Source of the DNA: Phallus indusiatus
Taxonomy: Eukaryota > Basidiomycota > Agaricomycetes > Phallales > Phallaceae
Assembly (NCBI GenBank): GCA_027605045.1
Contig: JAQFWX010000144.1
Location: 1 to 64,000 of the forward strand
Reading direction: 5' to 3'
DNA length: 64,000 nt
Shown here: piece by piece, positions 24,976 through 36,713 of the stretch
Position numbering within the stretch: position 1 is the first letter of the stretch
Layout: every line of letters starts with the position of its first letter
Program-made: the position numbers and the translations under genes
Notes under the pieces: model-generated
Told to the model about the DNA's origin: nothing
The model's database searches: none
The model's input: the letters and a program-made list of their open reading frames with translations, nothing else

Positions 24976-25484
24976 TAATAACTGACAAGTATATAAATAC
25001 TAAATAATAAATAATAAATAGTTTTTTAATAGTGAGAAGCCGGGTAAAACCGAAATATGACGAAAGGACGACTTACCAACATTGAAACTCAGACGGGTCA
25101 CGTGACTTGATAACGTCTATGAGAAACTTGAGGGTAGGTATTCGAGAACTTGTGATTTCGATGGTTTCGAACGTAATGTTTTGTATTATATTAGTATAGT
25201 TGTAATAGACTGGAAGTATTTTGTAGTAAATAATAAGGATAAATGGCAAGGATTGCTTTAATAAACTTCAAGTAAATGTTCTGTAATTCGAATAAGTGGA
25301 GTAAAATACTTTAAGCAAATATCTGGTAATCAAGGTAAACATGCCATATTTCGAAGTAAACGTAACATGAATTTGAGGGAATGGTAATGATTTCAAAGTA
25401 AATAGGACAGGATTGGAAGAAAAGGGAAATGATTTTGAAGTAAGGTGTCATAATAAAGGGTAGGTGATTATTACTGACTTTGTT

Positions 25485-25840
25485 GATTATTTTAATTCGA
25501 GAGTTGATTAATTGAATAACGGGTTGATTAATTTGAATAATGGGTTAATTCGAGTTGAGTAATTTAAAAACGGGTTGATTAATTTGAATAGCAAGTTGAT
25601 TAATTTGAAAATCGAGTTGATTAATTTGATTAGGGTGTTGATTAATTTGAAAAAACGAGTTGATTAACTGAATAACGGGTTGATTAATGTGAATAACAAG
25701 TTGATTCGAGTTGATTAATTTGAATAGCGGGTTGATTAATTGAATAATGAGTTGATTAATTTGATTGACGAGTTGATTCGAGGTGATTAATTTGAAAAAC
25801 GAGTTGGTTAATTTGATTAGCGGGTTGATTAATTTGAATA
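25485..25840. repeat. 21-22-bp minisatellite, left arm
   Basis: Tandem degenerate units of the form GAGTTGATTAATTTGAATAGC. The array is interrupted by the solo LTR at 25846-26240 and resumes at 26241. Confidence 0.95.
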
Positions 25841-25845
25841 ACGAG

Positions 25846-26240
25846 TGTTAGGGCTACTCAGCTCACACTAGAGGGAGGGGATCCTAAGTAATGTATTGGA
25901 AGATAACTACACTACTCACCTAGAGGGAGGGGATCCTAAGAGAACAAGCTTAGGGACCCTCACTCTAGGTACAGCTACTATATACATAAAACGACGACGC
26001 GGCGTGCGGCCCTGACACAGCTAAGTGCCAGACGCCCAAGCCGAACCTAAGCGACGTGATGTCACGGGCATCACGCCGGGTACGAGCGCGCGACGCGCGC
26101 GAGTAGAGAAAGTGAAATAGAGACCGAACAAGGAAACGGAAGGTGAAAGTAAAATACGGAAATGATAAATAGAATAGAAATAGAGTAATGCCGATGATAA
26201 TAAATAGGAAAATGAGAGACGGCGGTAGCGTACCCTAACA
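25846..26240 (+). mobile_element. Solo LTR (family 1), 395 bp with 5-bp target duplication
   Basis: Begins TGTTAGGG and ends CCCTAACA, the inverted TG...CA ends of an LTR retrotransposon. It is flanked on both sides by ACGAG (25841-25845 and 26241-26245), a 5-bp target-site duplication cut into the minisatellite. Inside it, a 20-bp word (TAGAGGGAGGGGATCCTAAG) occurs twice about 50 bp apart. Relatives lie at 31424-31708, 34681-35080 and near 45.0 kb. It was left by recombination between the two LTRs of a full element. Confidence 0.93.
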
Positions 26241-26245
26241 ACGAG

Positions 26246-26995
26246 TTGATTAATTAAATAACGGGTTGATTAATTTGAATAACAAGTTGATTCGAGTTGA
26301 TTAATTTGAAAAACAAGTTGGTTAATTTGATTAGTGAGTTGATTAATTTGAATAGCGGGTTGATTAATTGGATAACGGGTTGACTAATTTGATTAGCGAG
26401 TTGATTAATTTGAAAAACGAGTTGATTAATTTGAGAAATGAGTTGATTAATTGAATAATGAGTTGATTAATTTGAATAGCGAGTTGATTAATTTGATTAG
26501 CGAGTTGATTAATTGAATAGCAGGTTGATTAATTGGATAACGGATTGATTAATTTGAATAACAAGTTGATTCGAGTTGATTGATTTGAAAAACAAGTTGG
26601 TTAATTTGATTAGCGAGTTGATTAATTTGATTGACGAGTTGATTAAATAGAATAACGGGTTGATTGGAGTTGAGTAATTTGAAAAAGCGAGTTGGTTAAT
26701 TTGATTAGTGAGTTGATTAATTTGAAAAACGAGTTGATTAATTTGAATAGCGGGTTGATTAATTTGATTGACGTGTTGATTAATTGGATAACAGGTTGAT
26801 TAATTTGAAAAACGAGTTGATTAATTTGAAAAATGAGTTGATTAATTTAAATAGTGAGTTGATTAATTTGATTAGTGAGTTGATTAATTTGAATAACGAG
26901 TTGATTAATTTGAATGATGAGTTGATTAATATAAATAGTGAGTTGATTATAATTGGAAGTGAGTTGATTATGATTGGAAGTGATATTGTTTTGCA
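26246..26995. repeat. 21-22-bp minisatellite, right arm
   Basis: Continues the same array. In 26784-27035 the unit length is mostly 21 nt, so one frame stays open and encodes heptads of the type NELINLK; there is no ATG at its start. Confidence 0.95.
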
Positions 26996-27149
26996 TGTTA
27001 TACAAAAACTTTTTATAGATAAGAAAATTTCTTAATCTCTTTTAATAAAAATTACAATGCAAAACCGATATTAAAAAAAATATAAAAACCTCGGCGTTCC
27101 CACGCCGAGCATTAATCAAGAGTTGATTAACAAAAGCATATACATAGAG

Positions 27150-27292
27150 ACCCTAGACCCAGCCCGACCCGAAATTGTTGGTGACGCACCGTGAGGGCGC
27201 AACTCAAGAGTAAGTTGAAGCCGACCAACATCCGACCTACGTCCGATCCTGTCCGAGCCTCGCTTAGTCATCCCGACCCCGGCGCGTAACAT
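27150..27292 (-). mobile_element. Truncated LTR (family 2), inverted
   Basis: Reverse complement of the first roughly 125-145 bp of the solo LTR at 29042-29668. Shared words include GTCGGGATGACTAAGCGAGG and CTTACTCTTGAGTTGCGCCC. It ends at the LTR terminus CGCGTAACA (27284-27292) and is cut off on the other side. Confidence 0.85.
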
Positions 27293-27332
27293 GCGTAAGG
27301 AAGAGTTTCCGCCTTTATACCACGTTTGCTTT

Positions 27333-28002
27333 TCATGTGGTTTTTCCCTGAAAACATGTTAGGAAGTGGTTTCGGCTTTGCAAATGGACGTACATGCAGA
27401 TCAAGCAGATGGATCCTTTGACTAGCTGGCCATCCAGCATCCGATTATCTGGCTTGAAAATAAGCCGGATGTCCGCACTTTGATCACTTTTGGAGCGGGT
27501 CACCTTATCATTATCATGAAGGTTAGTATGTATATCAACTACATTGGAAAAAGGAGCACTTACTTGACGATCCGCTTCGGCTAGACTTTCTAGGTGATCC
27601 AATGTTGATTGGACACTTCCTTCCTCATCTGAAGAAGAGTGTAGCTCATGCTCCAGGGCCGTTACAGGAGTTTTCGACTTTTTCTGACGTTTATTTTTGC
27701 GAGGGTTCACATTTTTGGACCTGGCTTTGCTTGCCACCTTTCGTTCTGTAGAGTTAACTTTAGTAGTTGCAATCGTCCGGGCCCTGGTCCTTTGCGCGAC
27801 AGAGCCCAAGCTGTCGGCTTGAGTCTACAAATCATGGTGAGTTTGAAATAATATATCAAGTGTTTGTTAAACTCACCAAAACTTTCTGAGATGCATTGGC
27901 TTCGTCAGATGGAGAGTTAAGCCATTCGATGTTCGCGGTGTCCATTAGTTGGCCATCCTCCCCCACAGCGCAACCTCGGTCTGGGGTGTGAGGTTCTGAC
28001 AT
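27333..28002 (-). pseudogene. N-terminal fragment of a hAT-type transposase gene
   Basis: Starts MSEPHTPDRG at 28002. An intron near 27837-27882 joins it to a Lys/Arg-rich stretch (a likely nuclear localisation signal) and an acidic Ser stretch. After another GT-AG intron comes DIRLIFKP...GSICLICM, which resembles the segment just before and into the BED zinc finger of basidiomycete hAT transposases. The rest of the transposase is missing. The fragment abuts the truncated LTR at 27292. It is not the missing N-terminus of the copy at 31984-34656, which has its own BED finger. Confidence 0.55.
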
Positions 28003-28569
28003 GATTTTCAGCAGCACGATGCTCAAGACAAGATGAAGGCGAGAGGAAACGAGATCAAAAATCAAGATGAGATGAGAAAAGACGTAGAACACTAAGGGTG
28101 GCGGCAATGGTAAGTTATGAATTTAGAATACCCGCTTTTATAAAAACATACTGATTTTGTCTTGAGCATTATCCCACGTGAAAACACCAAGTTCCCGAGG
28201 AGAAAGTGTAGAGCATGTTAGCGACATGCTGAGACTAATTCCGCTGCCGTCGTGGCAGAGACTAACAGACGACGGTTTGAGTTGGAAAGCTGAGTAATCA
28301 CCATTGGCCAATGGGGACGCTCGGCAAAAAAGGCCCATTTGGTCCCATTCAAACCTCCCTGAAGACCAAATAAACCCTTAAAACTAGCCCAGCAACAGTG
28401 GCAACCCGATGTACGGAGAAAAAAAAACCTGTTTGATCCAAAAAAAAGTCCTACACCCGAGTTATATGCTGAAAAAAAAAACTGATCAAAGTCGATTGAT
28501 ATATAAAAATGTCTCACACCGGAGTTGTATGCTGGCCATTTAGAGAAAAGGTCCCAAAATGTCGGATGA

Positions 28570-30291
<1,722 letters not shown>

Positions 30292-31089
30292 ATGGGACAT
30301 GGAGGAAATCGTCACACAGTAAGTCGCTCTTTATTAGAAATTATAAGTTATTATGGCCGTATAACGATCCGTAGTTCCAATCCCGACCCACATGCGGAAA
30401 CAGTCAGATCGCTCCCCCTCGTCAAGTCTTTTTTTTCCCTCATCAGTACTTCACGTGGATCCCCGCCACCATCTTCACCTTCCCCTTCAGACGATGACAC
30501 CAACAACACCGATGATGCCAACGACGCCAACAACAGCTCAGATTACCAACTTTCAGATGACAGGAGATCAACGTCTTCATCTTCGTCCACCACTATGTCA
30601 GATACCGAGCCTGAGAAACCCGAACCACTGCTACTGCCTGCCACCTGGGAATACGAGACAATTCAAGACGGAGATGCCTTTATTGAACGGCTGCACACGT
30701 ACTATGATGAGATCGATGGATTACTCGAGATGGATACGGGACCATTGGGTTGGGTGCTGAAAGGTAAAGAGGCTGAAGTCGCCAACGCATGGAGTGCCGT
30801 GGAGGTTCGCAAGGTCATAGCATGCCAAGTTGCCACGTTAGAGCACATGCTTCACAAGGTCGGGGTACAGGGGTGGGATAAAATCGTGGCGCAAATGGCT
30901 ACGACACTGAGCGCAGATTATCAGGGTACATTTACCCTTGCAAACGTACATCAGCGGCAGGTACAGTCACTGAGGGCCGGGTTGAATTCAGGGGATTTGG
31001 AACATCACCTGCTGGCCTTCAAGGAGTGGTGGGTCGCTGCGTTACCTGAATTACATGTGCATAGAGTAAAGAAAGACCGCTTTGTATAA
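30292..31089 (+). CDS. Hypothetical protein, acidic/Ser-rich N-terminus
   Basis: A continuous frame of 265 codons. Residues 60-105 are Asp/Asn/Ser-rich and disordered. The rest (from MSDTEPEKPEP at 30595, the more likely start codon) is a compact, Trp-containing helical-looking domain with GWVLKGKEAEVANAWSAVEV and FKEWWVAALPELHVHRVKKD near the end. I recognise no family. It lies between transposon remnants and may be an accessory ORF of one of them. Confidence 0.5.
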   Translation: MGHGGNRHTVSRSLLEIISYYGRITIRSSNPDPHAETVRSLPLVKSFFSLISTSRGSPPPSSPSPSDDDTNNTDDANDANNSSDYQLSDDRRSTSSSSSTTMSDTEPEKPEPLLLPATWEYETIQDGDAFIERLHTYYDEIDGLLEMDTGPLGWVLKGKEAEVANAWSAVEVRKVIACQVATLEHMLHKVGVQGWDKIVAQMATTLSADYQGTFTLANVHQRQVQSLRAGLNSGDLEHHLLAFKEWWVAALPELHVHRVKKDRFV

Positions 31090-31124
31090 TGTATACTATT
31101 AAATTTGCTATAACAATTCCACTC

Positions 31125-31420
31125 GAGCCTGTTCGCATGATGTGCCATCATTCTCAAATGATCAATTGAAACATGTATTTTGAACCGGTTCGAATTCATA
31201 TTGAACAATTTGAACCTGTTCGAACCGGTTTGTGTGATGTACTGTACATGACGGTTCGAACCGGTTCAAATTGTGAACCGAACCGACATAAACCGAACCA
31301 GACCAGAACCGGTTACATCAGTTCTTTGGTTCATTGAGATGTTGTGAACTGGACCGGTGGTCCGGTTTTCGGTTCGCCAAAAAAGGTGAAAAAACCGGAC
31401 CGAACCGGACCGCGGCCACA
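31125..31420. repeat. Palindrome cluster built on GGTTCGAACCGG
   Basis: A dozen or so GAACCGGTTC, TTCGAACCGG and GGACCGAACC words in both orientations fill about 300 bp. The stretch can fold into nested stems. It ends at the truncated LTR at 31424. Such motif clusters are often subterminal repeats of DNA transposons. Confidence 0.7.
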
Positions 31421-31423
31421 CTA

Positions 31424-31708
31424 ACCCTCACTCTAGGTACAGCTACTATATACATAAAACGATGACGCGGCATGCGGCCCTGACACAGCTAAGTGCCAGG
31501 CGCCCAAGCCGAACCTAAGCGACATGATGTCACGGGCATCACGCCGGGTACGAGCGCGCGACGCGCGCAAGTAGAGAAAGTGAAACAGAGACAGAACAAG
31601 GAAACGGAGAGTGAAAGTAAAACATGGAAATGATAAATAAAATAGAAACAAAATGATGCTGATGATAATAAATAAGAAAATGAGAGACGGTGGTAGCATA
31701 CCCTGACA
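31424..31708 (+). mobile_element. 5'-truncated LTR (family 1)
   Basis: Matches the last 285 bp or so of 25846-26240, from CCCTCACTCTAGG to the terminal ATACCCTGACA. The first 100 bp is missing. Confidence 0.88.
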
Positions 31709-31772
31709 TTTGCCACCATCTATGGCACTTTCAAGAGTCATGTCATGCAGCAAGGAGACTGCAATAAGGATG
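31709..31772 (+). pseudogene. Short Ty3/gypsy reverse transcriptase fragment (left of hAT)
   Basis: Reads TIYGTFKSHVMQQGDCN, the conserved RT stretch that precedes the finger/palm region in gypsy elements. It stops where the hAT begins. The same element's RT continues at about 36694, so the hAT sits between the two, with some RT lost. Two 5-bp stems occur here too (31710-31726 and 31746-31763). Confidence 0.65.
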
Positions 31773-31983
31773 CACACGATTCCGGATCCTTGAGCAGGTC
31801 ACACCGGTTCGATCCGTGAAAATACCCATAAAGATTTGGATCCGCGGCTCCAGATCCTGGCACTTATTTGACCTGCCGGATCCAGGTTCGGGTTTGAGTT
31901 TGTTTTTAAAAATCACAGATCCACACGGATCCAACTACTATTTTCAATATCTTTGTAAATACATTTTCAACTCTAATTTAGTA

Positions 31984-34656
31984 CTAGTCAGCTTCGTCTT
32001 CATCAGTGTGTTCATTGTCGTTTAGCTCTGCATCCAGCCCATTTGTTTCCTGATCATCAACTCCTTCGGACGCTCGACTGCCACCATTATTTGGCCTGGC
32101 TTGCTTGGAACCAAAGGTCTTGATCAAGGATTGAGAAGGTATCAAGTAGCTCTGGTTGAACCATGAGCTTATAACAGTCGACGCATGCATACTTTCATCT
32201 GACATGTTATGCCGCATCCTGGAAACAGTCAAGCGGCCGCGTGAGAAGGCATGCTCAACATCTGTTGACACAGCTTAAAAGGCACGTAAGAAACTGAACA
32301 AACAAACATGAAAACAACTCACCCGGGCACGTCAAAAAGTGTAGAGCCATTCGAGCAAGCGGATCTCCGGTTTGCTCAAGTGCATACCAATAAGTGATGG
32401 GACAAGAAACTGTCGCAATAGGAGGACTGGATATGTATAACTCGAATGCATCAGCATCGTCATTGTTATCCATATCCATGTCAGTGAAATAGGAGGCCTA
32501 AATTACATGAGAAAATGCATGCCACTCGAAGACAAACGACATGAAACAGAGACTTACTTGAGATTCAGTGAGATCAACGTCAGCTTGGCTATGTGTATTT
32601 GTGTTCTCTGGTTTGTAGTTTTTGACCCATTCACTGCGCGCAATATCAATTGCCATCTGAATCCATGATTCCGGCCATTTCGCACTATGGAAGTATGTTG
32701 TCTTGCGCCTGGGATGCATAACTGATGGGAGTTCAGTTTATGCATCAATCACAGAACCTTAAACCTACTCATTGCGATCCTATAGATGACTGAATCATCT
32801 GTCAAGCCATAGTATTTGTTCATCATAGTCCAGCCGCGCTTGCTTGCAATGCGCACAGCTGAGTGCAGCATTTGGTTTTTCGACCATTTTTCCATTGCGT
32901 CCATGAGTTGATCAATGTACGGGATAACCAAGTGTATCAACGGGTAGGCTGTGTTGGAATCCCAGGCACGATGGTGTAGCGGACGCACAAAGGTGTAGTC
33001 TATAAGCACTGTGACTAGCTACTATATACAGGAGGAGTAACTCATATTCCAACAGGCTGAACGAGAAATGATTTCCGTTACGACTATAAATCGCTATTGA
33101 ATGTTACATAGTTAGTAACTAATGTGAATAAGGGTGACTAAACTTACATCTAAGAGCGGTAGAAGTTCTTCTAATATACGCCATTCATCTTCATCCAACG
33201 AGAACCTGCGAAGGTGGGTGCTCTTAACCCGATTGTGGACAGACAGATCTACTAAGGAGTTTAACGCTGATCGTAGCTTCAGTGCGCTTTTGATGGTCAT
33301 CGTAAGCGAGTTCCACCTAGTAGCAACTGGTCGCACTAGGACATGGTACTCGATTGGCGGTTCAGACCGATGACACTCTTGCTCTAAGGATTCGCGGATG
33401 GTAGGAGAATGAAAGATGGCTTTGGCCAATCCTTTGAGCTAAAGGTCGTAGTAAGATCATAGGTGTATATATTAGTGCCTCAGAACATACCTTTTCGACG
33501 GTAATTTGCCCTTGGCGAACTTCATCAGTATAATCATTGTCTTCGTCTTCACCCAGAGCTTCTATGGCTTCTTCATCGGCTGCCGCTTGACCGTCATTTT
33601 CATCCTCGCGTCGGGCCTGGTTGTCTTCTTCATTGTCTTCATTCCCAATATCCTCCAGAGCGGAACGCAACTCGGCATCTTCATATATTTCCACTCCTGC
33701 TGCATTGCGTTTCTTTTTTGCCGTAAAAATAGATAATATAGCCTATGAATAATAATCAGAATGATAATAAGAATGAGCCTGTTACATACCTTCACAACCA
33801 AATTGAGCACATGCACGAAACAGCGCACGCGACAGGGGGCCCCACCCCAGTTCTCAATCTTCTCTTGTAATGCTTCAATCAGAGTGTCATTGTTGCTGGT
33901 GTTGTCGCATACGATACCAAGAACCTAAACAATAAACAACAAAAAGAGATAGAGACATACTTTGGTATCGAGATTGAAGTCTTGCAAGCATTCATATAAC
34001 CGCTCCACTAGATATTTTCCTGTGTGCGCGCGAGTAAGCTTAACGAAGTCAAGAATGATGGTCTTCATTTGTCCTTCGTGCTGGTAATGAACCGTCATGC
34101 CGAGAAAGGAGTAAACATTCGGAGAGGTCCACCCGTCGATGCCAATATGGACCTTGCCTGTGTAATTCTAGACATAACATTTGCGATGTAAAGACAATAA
34201 ACTTCAATATAATATAACATACCTGAAAATAGCGTCGAACTTCATCTCGACATGTATCAAACATCTCTAAAACATCCCTTGATACTGTCATGCGTCCGTG
34301 CACAGTTGCACGACAGTCGAACATCTGGAAGATTTCGACGAGCTCCTCGTCCTCAATGATGGAGTATGGCCTGAAATTCCTCGAGACCCACTTCGCGATA
34401 AGGTAGCGAAATTGACCGACAGTAAAGGAGGAGCCTCGGGCGAAAGTTCCAAGTTTGTCAGTCATCGCGTTTTCCTGCGGATCGCAAGCCTTTGCATGCT
34501 GGCTCAAGTTCGAGGTACTGTCCTCTATGCATTCGCGTCGCACAGCAATAGATGGATGCCTTTTTCTGTAGATAAGAACATGACCAAAATCAGGTAGGAA
34601 AAAACTTACTTCGTGCAGCGAAATACATAGTAGACGCGCTCCGAACCATCTCGCAT
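31984..34656 (-). CDS. hAT-family transposase (BED zinc finger to hATC dimerisation domain)
   Basis: A multi-exon gene reading leftward. Exon 1 starts at 34656; after an intron with GTAAGT and CTACAG sites, exon 2 completes a BED-type finger (YVFRC...ECIEDSTSNLSQHAKAC). Next come VHIGIDGWTSPN and CDNTSNND, which contain two catalytic-triad Asp positions of the RNase H-like fold, then CFVHVLNLVVK and VRPVATRWNS. The end is the hATC dimerisation block VEHAFSRGRLTVSRMRHN with a Trp seven residues after the DESMHA segment. About ten exons are needed. The frame is largely open across them, so the protein may be recently active, although splice sites were not all verified. The LTR at 34681 lies 25 bp upstream of the start codon and has probably displaced the promoter or a 5' exon. 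Confidence 0.8.
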
Positions 34657-34680
34657 TTTTTGGGGGGATATGTTGGGGGG

Positions 34681-35080
34681 TGTTAGGGCTACTCAGCTCA
34701 GACTAGAGGGAGGGGATCCTAAGTAATATATTGGAAGACAACTATTACTACTCACCTAGAGGGAGGGGATCCTAAGAGAACAAGCTTAGGGACCCTCACT
34801 CTAGGGACTGCGACTATATACATGAAAAACGATAGCGCGGCGTGCGGCCCTGACACAGCTAAGTGCCAGACGCCCGAACCGAACATAAGCGACGTGACGC
34901 CGTAGGCGTCACGCCGGGTACGAGCGCGCGACACACGCAAGTAGAGAAAGTGGAATAGAGACAGGGGGAGCAAACGGAGGATGGAAATAATATATGGGAA
35001 ATATAAATAAAATATAGGGGAATATATACCGATGATAATAAATAAGGAAAAATGAGGGGACGCGGTAGCGTACCCTGACA
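34681..35080 (+). mobile_element. LTR (family 1), 400 bp
   Basis: Begins TGTTAGGGCTACTCAG and ends GTACCCTGACA, closely like 25846-26240, including the doubled TAGAGGGAGGGGATCCTAAG word. The flanks (GGGGG left, CTCCC right) do not form a target duplication, so it may have arisen by recombination or be one end of a rearranged element. Confidence 0.9.
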
Positions 35081-35225
35081 CTCCCGGCGAACTCAATTCG
35101 GCACCGCTTTCCCATACCGGATTTGACTTTAGGAATCATTCGTCTGTAAGCATATCCCACGGAGTCACAACCCTTTCTGTAAACTTCGCTAACTCTTCCA
35201 CAAACAATCCACCTTTCCCACCTTC

Positions 35226-36005
35226 TTAGTCGTTTCCACAGTGGACATAAATCGGATGTTCCCGTTGTCCTTCAAGAGCGTGAAGAGTTACCCATCCGTG
35301 AGAAGCCAAACCCTGTAAATATAAACAGAAGACGTCAAAATCCTTAATAACACAACGATCCAGCCAGATATTGGATAGTGTTTGATAAACATCAAAAAGT
35401 TGCTTCATGGTTACCAAGTGTTCCCGGTTAGTAACCCGCAATAAACCGTTTTGAGCTGATTCTTCTTCATAGGCATACACGGTGTACCACCCTAGGACAC
35501 ACAGGACACCTAGAATAAACCGGCTTTGGAACGCTAAAGTCTTGAATTCCTCGAAAGACTGAGGATATCGCTCCAACATGTATGTCTTACACTCAAAAGT
35601 AGGACATAGCGCATCAAACGTTTCTGAATTTTAAGATAAGTACGCGTTCCGTCACCAAAAAAATGAAATATACTTACTGTCCCTCAAATAATCTAGAAAT
35701 TCTTGGGATGTATCAAAACGCCTCACATGGACACACAATCTATTCGTCGTGAGTGTGTCATCAGCCCATTCATCAAGATCGAAAACATGTGTGCTGTTGA
35801 TCATTGATTGGTTCTTGGTGTCGGTAAGCTTTTCTTCCTATAATGCTTGTATTAGCACTTGCTATTCACCAGGTAAAAACCTACCATCAAGCGAATGAAA
35901 GTCATAAGGGTTTCTTCAAATCTTCGAGCTGAAGGACTGTCAGCATCGTAGAATGTCGTCAGGACAGGAGATTGTGTGTTGCGAAGCGTGGTTGGTATAG
36001 GTTCT
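35226..36005 (-). CDS. Second ORF inside the hAT element, unknown function
   Basis: Three exons read in phase on the minus strand: about 36005-35885 (TQSPVLTTFYDADSPSARRF), about 35837-35681 (VFDLDEWADDTLTTNRLCVH) and about 35627-35226. The introns have GTAGGT and GTAAGT donors and TATAG/TTCAG acceptors. The last exon contains CKTYMLERYPQSFEEFKTLA and a hydrophobic stretch FILGVLCVLGWYTVYAY. No known domain is recognised. Its 5' start is unclear. Position inside the hAT suggests a hitch-hiking or accessory gene. Confidence 0.5.
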
Positions 36006-36713
36006 TACAACGAGGCTGACTTCGCGCTGATCCCATTACCAATGTTCATCTGACTTCTTGAGGAACTGTCTGGGCTGTCAACTTTGCTATCCTCGGTTCC
36101 TCCCCTCTCTTGTCGTCATTTTCTCTGTCACTCCAAATTCTCTTCATGCTTGCTGGGGACAAAGCAAGGTCCAGCACACTCGGTTGAAAATATGAGAAGA
36201 CATATCTTAAGTATCACTCCCTTCGTTCAGCATGCTTTCTTCTGAATCCTTTCTTTTTTTTGGGCAATTTCGGACCGGCCATGGATGTGATGGAGACAAA
36301 GCAAGTTAAAAGGAAGCGGCTTTTAAAGTTTCAAGATTTTCAAGGCACGCATCAGATACTACAGTATATTAAATTCTTGACAGATATTCTCATATTTAAA
36401 TTTTATCTTGGTATAATACTTCTTAATTGTTGTTTATTATGAAAAAAAATAAGCTTAATATTGCCTGAAAGTTTGAAAAGGAAGGGGAAAAGGTCTAAGG
36501 GCTTGTAATTAGGAGATACCGGCCATTAAATTGTCAGATGAAGACCCGGACTCAGATCCGGAAAGACTCAGATCCGGGATGACATGGATCTGTAAAGACC
36601 TGGAACCGGGAAGACATGGAACCACAGAGACTCAGATTTGAAAGACTCGGATCCACGGATCCTTGACCCGTCCGGATCCATCCCGATCACGAGAAGATGA
36701 ATAAGATATGTGA

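Larger units (their letters stand above)
14880..25085 (-). other. Intron-dense, ORF-poor, internally repeated block
   Basis: Over about 10.2 kb there is no long ORF, yet the minus strand carries dozens of strong 5' splice-site sequences (GTAAGT, GTACGT, GTAAGC, GTATGT). Examples lie near 14959, 15117, 15566, 16018, 16492, 17262, 17877, 18277, 19345, 19565, 20199, 21480, 22291, 23249, 23405, 23507, 24333, 24555 and 25077. Many pair with a pyrimidine-rich stretch and an AG 33-110 nt downstream, for instance introns 14904-14959, 15499-15566 and 24501-24555. Predicted exons are short (about 40-150 nt). Two exon ends recur: ...AATG|GT (near 15567, 18909, 20199, 20815, 24555) and ...ACAAG|GT (near 15845, 19069, 24127). 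This looks like a minus-strand multi-intron transcription unit, or a tandem family of small intron-rich genes in decay. No protein family is recognised. Confidence 0.55.
31773..36690 (-). mobile_element. hAT-type DNA transposon, about 4.9 kb, itself invaded by an LTR
   Basis: It contains a hAT transposase gene and a second ORF. Both ends carry GGATCC-rich subterminal repeats (31782-31935 and 36535-36685). The flanks are two parts of one gypsy pol gene, which sets the borders to within about 20 bp. AATAAG occurs at both junctions (31765-31770 and 36700-36705) and may be part of a target duplication. Exact terminal inverted repeats could not be fixed by eye. Confidence 0.7.

Noticed and set aside
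25485..26995. Regular repeats as a possible CRISPR array
   Set aside because: Units are directly tandem and degenerate without unique spacers, and the organism is eukaryotic.
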